NCBI GenBank assembly: GCA_943361925.1 | Contig: CALRIT020000019.1 | Location: 1 to 64,000 of the forward strand | Length of the DNA stretch: 64,000 bases | Source of the DNA: CAISCU01 sp943361925 | GTDB lineage: Bacteria; Bacteroidota; Bacteroidia; UKL13-3 | Reading direction: 5' to 3' | Shown: positions 9,477 through 16,618 of the stretch, piece after piece | Numbering within the stretch: position 1 is the stretch's first letter | How the letters are laid out: every line of letters begins with the position of its first letter | Position numbers and translations under genes: made by a program | The notes under the pieces: model-generated | What the model was told of the DNA's origin: nothing | Databases searched by the model: none | What the model saw: only the letters and a program-made list of their open reading frames with translations

Positions 9477-10909
9477 AAATAAAGTTTTTTGTTTTCTGTT
9501 TTCTATTCTCAATCTTTCAATTTCAAGTGAATGCACAAGACTCAAGTTTATTGAGTTTTAATAAGTTTTATGATTTAGTTTTAAGAAATCATCCTGTTGC
9601 AAAACAAGCTGGTTTATTGCCCGAAATGGCAAGAAATGAAATAAGAACTGCAAGAGGAAGTTTCGATCCTGTTATTCAAACGGGTATCGATAATAAAACA
9701 ACAAAAGGAGTAAATTCTTACAGCTATTTTGAACCTCAGATTAAAATTCCAACCTTAATTGGTTTAGACTTCAAAGCTGGTATGGACCAAAGTAGTGGAA
9801 TTTCGGTAAGTCCAGAAGCCGGTAAATTCGACCCAGTCACTGGAGGTACTCAGAATGTAAACTACCAGCTTTTATATGCAGGAGTAAATTTACCTGTGTT
9901 AAGAGGATTAATTACCGACCAAAGAAGGATTGGTTTAAGACAAGCAGAATTGCTTTCACAGATGAATCAAGCTGAACAAATTAAAGTTGTAAATAAATTA
10001 TTTATTTCAGCCTCTAAAGAGTTTTGGAACTGGCAATCGGCTTACCAGAAGAATATCTTAATGGTGAAAAATTTCGAATTGGCATCCATAAGATTAAACT
10101 TTATTAAAAACAGAATTCTTGGTGGTGAAGAAAAACCTATTGATTCTGTAGAAGCTTGGACAGAATTAAAACGAAGGGAAGTTATGTTAACAGAGTCTAA
10201 CATGGACTTATTAAACGCCCGTATTTCCTTGTCAAATTATTTATGGGATGAGCAAAACAATCCGATTCAAATTGCAGATTTTGTTAGGCCATCTTCGCAA
10301 GGAAATGAGATTATGTTGTTAAGCAAAGATTCATTGGCTGGATTATTGGCATTTGCAGAAAACTCACATCCTGAAGTAAGAAAATTGAGTTTAAAAATTA
10401 ACCATTATCAATTCGATAGAAAATTAGCTCTTGAAAACTTGAAGCCTCAATTGAATCTAGAATATTATCCTTTTCAAACTTATACAAATGGTAGTGAAGA
10501 CGTAGTTCCGGGTTTGTTTTCCAAGAACTATAAATTTGGTATGACTTTTTATTCAAGTTTATTTTTGAGGAAGGAAAGAGGTAAACTTCAATTAACCAAT
10601 TTAAAAATTAAAGACAGCGAATTAGAGTTTCAACAAGGCCGGAGAGAAGTGGTTAACCAGGTTTTACTGGCTTATAATGAAATGGATAATTTCAGACAAT
10701 TGGTTCTCATTCAAAGAGATTTAGTCATCAATGCCACACTATTACGTGATGCTGAAGAAATTCGTTTTGAAGCAGGCGAAAGCTCTTTGTTTTTAGTCAA
10801 CCAAAGGGAAAGAACTTTAATTGAAGCCCAAGCAAAATTGGTTGAATTGGAAGCCAAATACGCACAATCGAAAAACAACTTGCAGTTTGTATCGGGAAGA
10901 AGCTTGTAG
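9473..10909 (+). CDS. TolC-family outer-membrane efflux protein
   Basis: Outer-membrane channel of the tripartite exporter. The 478-residue product has a signal peptide (about 1-21, ending VNAQ) and the TolC/OEP duplicated architecture. Long amphipathic helices rich in Gln, Glu and Asn (about 150-260 and 355-475) alternate with β-strand segments. The first helical half includes 'RQAELLSQMNQAEQIKVV' and the second 'QRERTLIEAQAKLVELEA'. Length is normal for the family. It overlaps the adaptor gene by four bases and ends the operon. A dispersed repeat begins within a few bases of its stop codon. Confidence 0.9.
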   Translation: MKIKFFVFCFLFSIFQFQVNAQDSSLLSFNKFYDLVLRNHPVAKQAGLLPEMARNEIRTARGSFDPVIQTGIDNKTTKGVNSYSYFEPQIKIPTLIGLDFKAGMDQSSGISVSPEAGKFDPVTGGTQNVNYQLLYAGVNLPVLRGLITDQRRIGLRQAELLSQMNQAEQIKVVNKLFISASKEFWNWQSAYQKNILMVKNFELASIRLNFIKNRILGGEEKPIDSVEAWTELKRREVMLTESNMDLLNARISLSNYLWDEQNNPIQIADFVRPSSQGNEIMLLSKDSLAGLLAFAENSHPEVRKLSLKINHYQFDRKLALENLKPQLNLEYYPFQTYTNGSEDVVPGLFSKNYKFGMTFYSSLFLRKERGKLQLTNLKIKDSELEFQQGRREVVNQVLLAYNEMDNFRQLVLIQRDLVINATLLRDAEEIRFEAGESSLFLVNQRERTLIEAQAKLVELEAKYAQSKNNLQFVSGRSL

Positions 10910-10912
10910 TCT

Positions 10913-10943
10913 AGCTTTTGGCTTTTTGCTGTTGGCTTTTGGC
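10913..10943 (+). repeat. Dispersed GGCTTTTGGC-type repeat, copy 1
   Basis: Starts 3 bases after the TolC-family stop. Read on the gene strand it contains CTTTTGGCTTTTTGC and TTGGCTTTTGGC. Related copies lie directly after the metF and porZ stops, in the same orientation relative to the gene. Confidence 0.6.
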
Positions 10944-10978
10944 AGCTGTCGCGAGTTTAAGCAATTCAGGTTTTATTT

Positions 10979-11111
10979 GATAACGTTTTGCAGCTTGGCG
11001 TAGTGGGAGCATTAGAAGCACTAACGTTCAGCCTTGCACAAATGTAAATAAAAAGGACTAACGTTCATTTAAGCACGTCAGCCCCCATTACGCCAAGCCG
11101 CTGTTATGTGC
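10979..11111. repeat. Large imperfect inverted repeat, attC-like
   Basis: About 125 bases with outer ends ATAAC (10980-10984) and GTTAT (11103-11107). Inner arms are CTTGGCGTAGTGGGAGC (from 10994) against GCCCCCATTACGCCAAG (to 11097), differing at two positions. Unpaired bases sit near the ends, and the 11-mer ACTAACGTTCA occurs twice in the loop region. AAC/GTT ends on a long imperfect palindrome are the hallmark of integron attC sites. No integrase is in view, so this is a resemblance only. It lies between the TolC-family gene and the 3' end of the GNAT-pirin-DoxX operon. Confidence 0.5.
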
Positions 11112-11136
11112 TGTGCTTTTAGCCGGGTCGAAACTT

Positions 11137-11457
11137 TCAGTTTGTCGTTTCTGATTGTTCTTTCAAATATTCGTCCGCTAAAAGATGTTTTAGCTCTGGA
11201 TGTCGAGCAAATGTTTTGACTACAAATGGACATAGCGGATGAATTTTTGTTTTTCTTTCTTCTGCAAACTCCAACAATCTATTGAAAAGTGGGATACCCA
11301 ATTTTTGCTCTTTAAATTCTTCGTACACTCTTGTACCGTTGGCAAGCAAATTTCTGTTGTCCAACCATTTGTATTGAATCCATCCTGCTTCCATTCCGTT
11401 GTCTAATATGACAAAGAACCTCCCTTCTTTGCCATCGTCATTTTGTTTGAAATTCAT
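11137..11457 (-). CDS. GCN5-related N-acetyltransferase (small NATD1-like type)
   Basis: Probable small acyl-CoA-dependent acetyltransferase of 106 residues, substrate unknown. The pattern 'RVYEEFKEQKLGIPLFNRLL' followed by 'KIHPLCPFVVKTFARHPEL' fits the compact one-domain GNAT family PF14542 (YidJ/NATD1-like), including the Pro-Leu-Cys turn and the Phe-x-x-x-His-Pro end. I start it at 11457; a longer frame from 11523 would overlap the pirin gene. It lies 13 bases downstream of the pirin stop and is the last gene of the DoxX-pirin-GNAT operon. By eye its base composition is richer in G+C than the flanking core genes. Confidence 0.8.
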   Translation of the reverse strand: MNFKQNDDGKEGRFFVILDNGMEAGWIQYKWLDNRNLLANGTRVYEEFKEQKLGIPLFNRLLEFAEERKTKIHPLCPFVVKTFARHPELKHLLADEYLKEQSETTN

Positions 11458-11470
11458 TTTATTTTTGTTT

Positions 11471-12355
11471 TTAATAAATAATAGATTTTCTCGTTTCTGA
11501 AACAGAAGTGATTTTTTGTTCATCAGGCAAGTCGTTCAAATGTGGAAATTTTCCCTGATGAAAATCTCTATACATCTGTGCGATGTCTTCCATTGAGTCT
11601 GCGACAAAAGGTCCGTGATGAACCACAGGTACATTATGCGGTTGTCCTGCATACAACACAAAATGAGTATCGTTTTCCAAAGCTTCAAATTGCATTTCGC
11701 TGTTGCCGTTTTCGGCTATCTTGTCAAGCCATCCTACTTGTTCCGCTTTGATGATTTTTTCTCCTGCTTTCACACAGCCTTTTAATACATATATTAAACC
11801 ATTGTACTGCGATGGAATTTCTTGTGTTACCACAACATGGTTGTCTAACCTAAAATCTACCAAAGTGAATGGCGTGTGGTTTTTTAATGGAGAAGTTAAT
11901 CCGTCACGACTTCCGCTATACACACGGATTTCGTAATTATCGGTTTTAATTTTGGGCACATCTTCCAATAATATCCTTTGTAAGAAAGGCTGTGTATATC
12001 GCTTTTCGGGTGGTAATACCAACCACACTTGCAGAATGCGAAGTTTTTGTTCGGAAGTGATTTCTTCAGCATGGATAATGCCTTTTCCTGCGGTCATCAG
12101 TTCAAAACTTCCCGTTTTCCAATCTTTCTCATTGCCTTCCAAAACCAAGGTCAAAGTTTCAAATCCCGCGTGCGGATGTGCACCACCTACGGGTTCTCCG
12201 CCCGGAAGATTCAGACTGTCGTCCATAAACAAAATGTAAGGGTCGCTCTGTTCGTAAGGTACTCCGTCCAATACTGCCATTGCACTATGTCCTGTACCCA
12301 AAAATCCATTATGCCAATGGTTTTGGGTTATCTTTGAAATGTTTCTGCGGATCAT
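11471..12355 (-). CDS. Pirin family protein
   Basis: Bicupin pirin homologue of 294 residues; some members are quercetin 2,3-dioxygenases or redox-linked regulators. The N-terminal cupin has 'GGAHPHAGFETLTLVLEG' with candidate metal ligands His60, His62, His95 and Glu97 ('GIIHAEE'), so the iron site looks complete. The C-terminal half includes the pirin_C pattern 'HNVPVVHHGPFVADS'. Its start overlaps the DoxX stop by four bases (ATGA), giving translational coupling. Divergent HxlR-family control of DoxX and pirin fits a response to quinones or electrophiles, which is inference. Confidence 0.93.
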   Translation of the reverse strand: MIRRNISKITQNHWHNGFLGTGHSAMAVLDGVPYEQSDPYILFMDDSLNLPGGEPVGGAHPHAGFETLTLVLEGNEKDWKTGSFELMTAGKGIIHAEEITSEQKLRILQVWLVLPPEKRYTQPFLQRILLEDVPKIKTDNYEIRVYSGSRDGLTSPLKNHTPFTLVDFRLDNHVVVTQEIPSQYNGLIYVLKGCVKAGEKIIKAEQVGWLDKIAENGNSEMQFEALENDTHFVLYAGQPHNVPVVHHGPFVADSMEDIAQMYRDFHQGKFPHLNDLPDEQKITSVSETRKSIIY

Positions 12356-12738
12356 AATTGTTGTATTTTTTTAGTTGAAAAAAGTCTTTGTTTCAGTTCA
12401 GGAAAACGAACAAATGCTGTAATCCAAAGTAGGATTTGAATAATAACCGCAATTGCTATCGGTTCTTGATGTTGCAAATGCGTTACGATAGCTCCGCCCA
12501 AATAAGCTATTAACAACAATGTTCCTAAAATTCCTGTTCTTGGAATAATGAAGAGTATCAGCGAGATGATTTCAATAATCCCGATGAACTGATAAGTGGT
12601 GGCCTCAATCCCGAACGAAGAAGCCTGTGCCAAAGCTGTTTCGTTTTGCGTGAGTTTCATAAAGGCACTCATTGTAAATACAAGTCCTAAAATGATGGTC
12701 ATCGCCCATCCTGTGATTTTGATTGATTTTTGTGACAT
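12352..12738 (-). CDS. DoxX family membrane protein
   Basis: Integral membrane protein of the DoxX/SURF4-like family, 128 residues with four predicted helices (about 8-28, 45-66, 71-92 and 97-117). The first helix is 'ITGWAMTIILGLVFTMSAFM', with the usual 'KLTQNE' loop after it. Members are tied to redox or thiol homeostasis without a defined reaction. I chose the ATG at 12738: it gives the usual length, and the in-frame ATG at 12777 would start close to the operator region. It is first gene of the DoxX-pirin-GNAT operon, read divergently from hxlR. Confidence 0.85.
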   Translation of the reverse strand: MSQKSIKITGWAMTIILGLVFTMSAFMKLTQNETALAQASSFGIEATTYQFIGIIEIISLILFIIPRTGILGTLLLIAYLGGAIVTHLQHQEPIAIAVIIQILLWITAFVRFPELKQRLFSTKKIQQL

Positions 12739-12778
12739 AAATTTTAATTTTTGATTCGTGTACAAATATCCGAACAAA

Positions 12779-12833
12779 TACTATACTTTTGTTATCTGTT
12801 ACAAAAAGGATAGTACTTACAAAAAGAATAGTA
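12779..12833. promoter_or_regulatory. Three-copy operator between doxX and hxlR
   Basis: The divergent spacer holds three near-identical elements. ACAAAAAGGATAGTA is at 12801-12815 and ACAAAAAGAATAGTA at 12819-12833, an 18-base period. An inverted copy, TACTATACTTTTGT, is at 12779-12792. The last element abuts the hxlR ATG at 12835. Placement and symmetry fit autoregulation plus control of the doxX operon by the HxlR-family protein. Confidence 0.7.
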
Positions 12834-12834
12834 T

Positions 12835-13182
12835 ATGAAAAAACATACGGTTGAAAGTTGCTCAAAAGCCAAAATGGCTATTAGGGACACGTTAGATGTA
12901 GTAGGTGGAAAATGGAAATTGGTTTTGATTTCGGTTTTACGAAGCGGTAAAAAGGGTTTCAATGAGTTGTCTAGAGAAGCGGGGATTTCTCCACGAATTT
13001 TGTCCAAGGAATTACAGGAATTGGAAGTGAACGGATTGGTCAGCCGAAAAGTCTGCGATACCAAACCTGTTACGGTGCAATATGAATTGACACTTTATAG
13101 TGGAACATTAAGTGAAGTCCTGCTTGCTATGGAAAAATGGGGCTATCGGCACAGGAATAAAATTGTTCAGGGGATTGAATAA
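12835..13182 (+). CDS. HxlR-family (DUF24) winged-helix transcriptional regulator
   Basis: DNA-binding regulator of 115 residues. The HxlR/DUF24 pattern is clear: 'DTLDVVGGKWKLVLISVL', then 'GFNELSREAGISPRILSKEL' (recognition helix region) and the wing 'VSRKVCDTKPVTVQYELT'. Cys9 lies just before helix 1, the position of the redox-sensing cysteine of YodB and HypR in this family, so thiol-based sensing of electrophiles is plausible. It is divergent from DoxX-pirin-GNAT, with repeated operator elements between them and one touching its own start codon. Confidence 0.92.
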   Translation: MKKHTVESCSKAKMAIRDTLDVVGGKWKLVLISVLRSGKKGFNELSREAGISPRILSKELQELEVNGLVSRKVCDTKPVTVQYELTLYSGTLSEVLLAMEKWGYRHRNKIVQGIE

Positions 13183-13355
13183 TCGTCAAACTGATTATGG
13201 TTGTCTTTCTGTGGTGGTCTGGTAGCATTGCACATAACTTTCAGATATGAGACTACTAATGAGATTAATATTCTCTCCTAATCTTTTAAATCATACCTGT
13301 ATAAATACCTATCACTTTAAAAAAAGATTATTGCTTAGAAATTCATTCTATCACT

Positions 13356-13396
13356 GCAATCCCAAGCCAAAAGCTAAAAGCAAACGGCCAATGGCC
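13356..13396 (-). repeat. Dispersed GGCTTTTGGC-type repeat, copy 2
   Basis: Ends 2 bases from the metF stop (13399). On the plus strand it reads GCAATCCCAAGCC, then AAAAGC units, then AGCAAACGGCCAATGGCC. It shares GCAATC-CA and AGCAAACGGCCAA with copy 3 at 18111-18152. The preceding spacer 13183-13355 holds nothing else I recognise beyond GCACATAAC at 13230-13238. Confidence 0.6.
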
Positions 13397-13398
13397 AT

Positions 13399-14352
13399 TT
13401 AAAATACTTGCGAAGCAATAGCCTTCGTCGTCTCACTCACACCCATGGTATAATAATGTAACACCGGAACATTGCCTGCTTTTAGTTCTTTTGATTGTTG
13501 TATAGCCCATTCGATTCCAACTTGTTTTACAGCTTTATCGTCTTTGCAAGCATCAACAGCGTTTACCAAATCATCTGGTAAATCTATATGGAATATTTTA
13601 GGAAGAGCAGTTAATTGTTTTTTGGTAGTAAGTGGTTTGATGCCCGGAATAATTGGAATATTGATATCCATTTTGCGGCAATTGTCTACAAACTCAAAAT
13701 ATTTTTGGTTGTTGAAGAACATTTGAGTTACGATATAATCTGCACCGGCTTCAACTTTTTGTTTTAACCAAGCCATGTCTTTGTTCATATTTGGAGCTTC
13801 AAAATGTTTTTCAGGATAACCCGAAACACCAATACAGAATGAAGATGTAGAAGTGTTTTCGATTTCTTCATCCAGGTATTTACCGTTATTCATTCTAACA
13901 ACTTGTTTCAATAATTCCAATGAATCTTTATTGCCATCAGGTTCAGGAACAAAATTACTTTCGTTTTTAATATTATCACCTCTTAAAACAAGCACATTGT
14001 CTATACCTAAGAAATGTAAATCTATCAAAGCATTTTCGGTTTCTTCTTTGCTGAATCCACCACAAATCAAATGTGGAACGGTATCAATGTGATATTTGTT
14101 CATCAAAGCAGCACAAATAGCAACAGTACCCGGACGTTTTCTGGTATACACTTTGTCGAAACCACCATCTTTACGTTTTCTCAAAACAAACTCTTCACGG
14201 TGATAAGTTACATCAACAAAAGCAGGCTTAAATTCCATTAAAGGCGCTATGCCGTTAAAAATACTTTGGATATCTTTTCCTTTTAAAGGTGGAAGAATTT
14301 CAATGGAAAATAGGGTGTCTTTTGCCTGATTAATATGATCTGTAACTTTCAT
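13399..14352 (-). CDS. metF: 5,10-methylenetetrahydrofolate reductase
   Basis: Reduces 5,10-methylene-THF to 5-methyl-THF with a flavin cofactor, supplying methyl groups for methionine synthesis. The 317-residue TIM barrel has the early 'FSIEILPPLKGKD' (catalytic Glu in the SxEilPP strand), the 'VDVTYHRE' strand, 'NVLVLRGDN' and 'GADYIVTQMFFNNQKYFEF'. I chose the ATG at 14352, which gives the common family length; the frame is open to 14409 but adds a segment unlike the family N-terminus. It is monocistronic on the minus strand. It complements ahcY (58 kb) in the methyl cycle. No riboswitch is visible upstream. Confidence 0.95.
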   Translation of the reverse strand: MKVTDHINQAKDTLFSIEILPPLKGKDIQSIFNGIAPLMEFKPAFVDVTYHREEFVLRKRKDGGFDKVYTRKRPGTVAICAALMNKYHIDTVPHLICGGFSKEETENALIDLHFLGIDNVLVLRGDNIKNESNFVPEPDGNKDSLELLKQVVRMNNGKYLDEEIENTSTSSFCIGVSGYPEKHFEAPNMNKDMAWLKQKVEAGADYIVTQMFFNNQKYFEFVDNCRKMDINIPIIPGIKPLTTKKQLTALPKIFHIDLPDDLVNAVDACKDDKAVKQVGIEWAIQQSKELKAGNVPVLHYYTMGVSETTKAIASQVF

Positions 14353-14495
14353 TTGAGTGTCGTTCTTATGCGTGCAATTTAATGTTTCTCCTGAAATTTT
14401 GGATGTCAAAAGGTAATATTACTTAGAATCCATAATTGGAATGGATTTTTACCAGATTATCTCAATCTATTTTAAAGAAGTTTTTATTGTAAGTA

Positions 14496-14891
14496 TTAAT
14501 TGATACCTATAATTTGTAATTCAACTATTCTCTCAAAATGGCTTAAATTTAAAGTAGCAATTGGCATATTATAAGTAATTGCAGTAGATGCGATGAACAG
14601 GTCAGCAATATCAATTTGCTTTCTTTTCTTTTTTAATTTTGAGTTAATTGAAACAGCAGAGTTTACACATTCCTCATCAAATGGAATTATTTCAATTATA
14701 CTAAAGATTTCATCCCAAAATTGTATTTGTTTTTCTGAGGCACCTGAATAAATCTCATACTTGGTTATCGTTGAAATTGCAAACCTGTAACCTTGCCTTA
14801 TTAATTTAATCCAAACTGAATTTTCCTTGTTAGTTTTTCGATAAAAATCAATGAGTATTGAAGTATCTACTAAAATTATGGGTTTCTCCAT
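14496..14891 (-). CDS. PIN-domain toxin, VapC-like
   Basis: Probable Mg2+-dependent RNase toxin of a type II toxin-antitoxin pair, 131 residues. The PIN catalytic acids are present: Asp9 ('ILVDTSILIDFY'), Glu46 ('TKYEIYSG'), Asp94 and Asp97 ('QIDIADLFIAS'). Asn115 follows in 'TLNLSHFERI', where VapC proteins usually carry TxNxxHF. It overlaps the upstream small gene by 16 bases, which is typical of antitoxin-toxin coupling. Target RNA cannot be predicted; members of the family cut initiator tRNA or the sarcin-ricin loop. The catalytic set looks intact. Confidence 0.9.
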   Translation of the reverse strand: MEKPIILVDTSILIDFYRKTNKENSVWIKLIRQGYRFAISTITKYEIYSGASEKQIQFWDEIFSIIEIIPFDEECVNSAVSINSKLKKKRKQIDIADLFIASTAITYNMPIATLNLSHFERIVELQIIGIN

Positions 14892-15103
14892 TTATTGATT
14901 TCATTTCTGTTACCTTTAATAATTTCAAGTTGCTTTTTAGTTGCAGTTGGACCATTTAATAAAATCTCCTCTAAATCGGTTTTTTTTTGCTCGATTTTAA
15001 CTCCTTTTTCTATTTCAATTTGAATCTTCCGCAATTGACTTACTGGAAGATTTTTGATTACTCTAATGAGTTGGTCGAATGCTATATCTACTTCTACTTG
15101 CAT
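14876..15103 (-). CDS. Antitoxin partner of the PIN toxin
   Basis: Small charged protein of 75 residues just upstream of, and overlapping, the PIN toxin gene, so taken as its antitoxin. The N-terminal half ('VEVDIAFDQLIRVIKNLPV') could form a short DNA-binding or dimerising element. The C-terminal half is Lys/Glu-rich with 'ATKKQLEIIKGNRNEIN', a plausible toxin-wrapping tail. It does not show a clear AbrB, RHH or Phd pattern. It resembles short antitoxins seen beside Bacteroidota and cyanobacterial PIN toxins. The role rests mainly on gene order. Confidence 0.75.
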   Translation of the reverse strand: MQVEVDIAFDQLIRVIKNLPVSQLRKIQIEIEKGVKIEQKKTDLEEILLNGPTATKKQLEIIKGNRNEINKWRNP

Positions 15104-15144
15104 AATTCAAATTTACAAAATTTCTAAATTAATTTAACTTAAAT

Positions 15145-15465
15145 CTAAACGCTAAAATGGTTTATATAACCACTACTAATAGTTCTTGTTCTCTTAATGA
15201 ATTGGTCTACAGACATGATAAATCTATTTACTCCTGATTCATTTTCAATTACCCCGAATTCGGGGTAATTGAACAATGGATTATTAATTTTTTCCTAAGT
15301 GCCTAAATATTCTAAAGTGTTTTTATTAGTTATCCATTTTCCAATCAATCCACTACCTTCTTTAAAACTACCAGTCATATCTGTTAGACTAATATAGTCT
15401 GTTTCATTCTGAACAAATATTGTTATTTCAGAACCCTTTACATTTATTGTTTTATTTTTTGCCAT
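15145..15465 (-). pseudogene. KilA-N domain protein, broken by an in-frame TAG and truncated
   Basis: The first part, from the ATG at 15465, encodes a KilA-N start: 'NETDYISLTDM', then 'GLIGKWITNKNTLEYLG'. It stops at TAG (15295-15297). The same frame continues without shift as EKINNPLFNYPEFGVIENE and 'SGVNRFIMSVDQFIKRTRTI', to a stop at 15145. Intact relatives read 'LEFLGxWE-x-x-NPxFN', so the TAG most likely replaces a TGG tryptophan codon. The rest of the domain after 'FIKRT' is missing or diverged. It lies between a toxin-antitoxin pair and a secreted protein, a typical accessory setting. Confidence 0.85.
15246..15271. repeat. Perfect 26-base palindrome inside the KilA-N pseudogene
   Basis: Half-site CAATTACCCCGAA followed at once by its exact complement, centred on GAATTC with no loop. 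It looks like an operator or hairpin but is codons of the KilA-N frame (NYPEFGVI). It may be coincidental or a decay product. Confidence 0.8.
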
Positions 15466-15478
15466 ATGAATTGATTGC

Positions 15479-16618
15479 TCATTTACTTCCTCCCAATTCC
15501 TCAATCCCAGCTTTGTAATAGTGTTTCTTTCCATCTAATTCAACTTCTACACATTCTTCCGTGAGAGTTGTTTTGGTTGTTTTTAGGATGCCGTTTTTGT
15601 CATAGATATAAGTAATCACCTTGCAACTTGTTCCTTGAAATGTACAAAAGGTTTCCTGTTCCACTTGATTACCTGGCTGTTTGTAACTAATTTTATAAAA
15701 GCTTTTATCGGGTAGTTGATAGGCCCAAAGTGTTCTTAGCTTGTCCTCATTAAATTTCTCGGTGTACAAATAATCCGGACATTCATTCCTGAATTTCCTG
15801 TATTCTATAATGTCTCCATCATCAAAGCGGTTGACGTATTCAGCATATAAATCTTTATAATAACTATAGAAATATTCTCTATTGGCAGAGCAGCTATCAG
15901 GTTGAATATTTGTGATATGAATGCATCTTTCATCTGTTACAATTTGTGGTAGATTTTCAGTTAGATATAAATACCGATCACCATGTGGTTTGATATAGTA
16001 TTTTTTACCTGCTATATCAACTATCGAATCGTAGGCCCTTTTAACTTTAATTTGAATGAAATTGCTGAAAAGTCCAGAACTCGGCATTGCCATTTTGCCA
16101 TCATAAGGAATCTCTTCTTCAGAATGATTGTAATAGTGAAAAAGAGGGGAAGCCTCATTTATTCCAAAAGTTTGATAGTTGATTCTGAGTTTGTAAATCC
16201 CGGCAAATAAAGGTACTTCCAAAAAATGATTGAATGCTGAATTGGTATCAGTTTCATTCAGGTTAAAAGGAATTTCAATGGTTTCAAGAGGCTTTAAATA
16301 TCTGATTTCATAAGCTGCATTTTTTTGATTTGATTCTTCATTTCTTTTTTCAGAATACCTTAAAACAGGTGAGTTATTTGCTCTGTCATAAACCTGCAGG
16401 TAAAACAGTTTCGCTCCCTTATGATTCACTTTAGGAATTAGCACTGGAAACTGACGAGTTTTATCTGTATTGCTGATGCGAATTCTTAAACTGATTTTCT
16501 CTCCTTCTTTATAAATTTCTTTTTCGGTTTTGAGCTCAAATTTTAGAGGTATATATTTTAAATCTGCATAAACAGAATGTGTTATGAGAAGTAAAAAATA
16601 GAGGAAGATTGATTTCAT
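15479..16618 (-). CDS. Secreted protein of unknown function
   Basis: Not recognised beyond export. The 379-residue product has a signal peptide (about 1-18, 'IFLYFLLLITHSVYA'). Residues about 25-130 look like an Ig-like β-sandwich ('EGEKISLRIRISNTDKTRQF', 'LKPLETIEIPFNLN'), similar in feel to proteinase-inhibitor (BsuPI-like) or chaperone-binding domains. The C-terminal third has short β-repeats reminiscent of YD/MORN-like text ('YIYDKNGILKTTKTTL'). There is no lipobox and no T9SS sorting domain, so it is probably periplasmic. The stop lies 13 bases before the start of the KilA-N pseudogene. Confidence 0.65.
   Translation of the reverse strand: MKSIFLYFLLLITHSVYADLKYIPLKFELKTEKEIYKEGEKISLRIRISNTDKTRQFPVLIPKVNHKGAKLFYLQVYDRANNSPVLRYSEKRNEESNQKNAAYEIRYLKPLETIEIPFNLNETDTNSAFNHFLEVPLFAGIYKLRINYQTFGINEASPLFHYYNHSEEEIPYDGKMAMPSSGLFSNFIQIKVKRAYDSIVDIAGKKYYIKPHGDRYLYLTENLPQIVTDERCIHITNIQPDSCSANREYFYSYYKDLYAEYVNRFDDGDIIEYRKFRNECPDYLYTEKFNEDKLRTLWAYQLPDKSFYKISYKQPGNQVEQETFCTFQGTSCKVITYIYDKNGILKTTKTTLTEECVEVELDGKKHYYKAGIEELGGSK

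Noticed and set aside
12029..12337. Plus-strand frames opposite the pirin gene (several, up to 102 codons)
   Set aside because: All lie antisense to the pirin coding region and show no domain, start context or spacing of a gene.
14353..14495. SAM or other riboswitch upstream of metF
   Set aside because: The spacer is short and A/T-rich, without the paired helices or conserved text of known SAM riboswitch classes.
15246..15271. Palindrome as a phage or restriction-modification operator
   Set aside because: It encodes conserved KilA-N residues in frame and no restriction-modification or phage gene is near; function is possible but unsupported.
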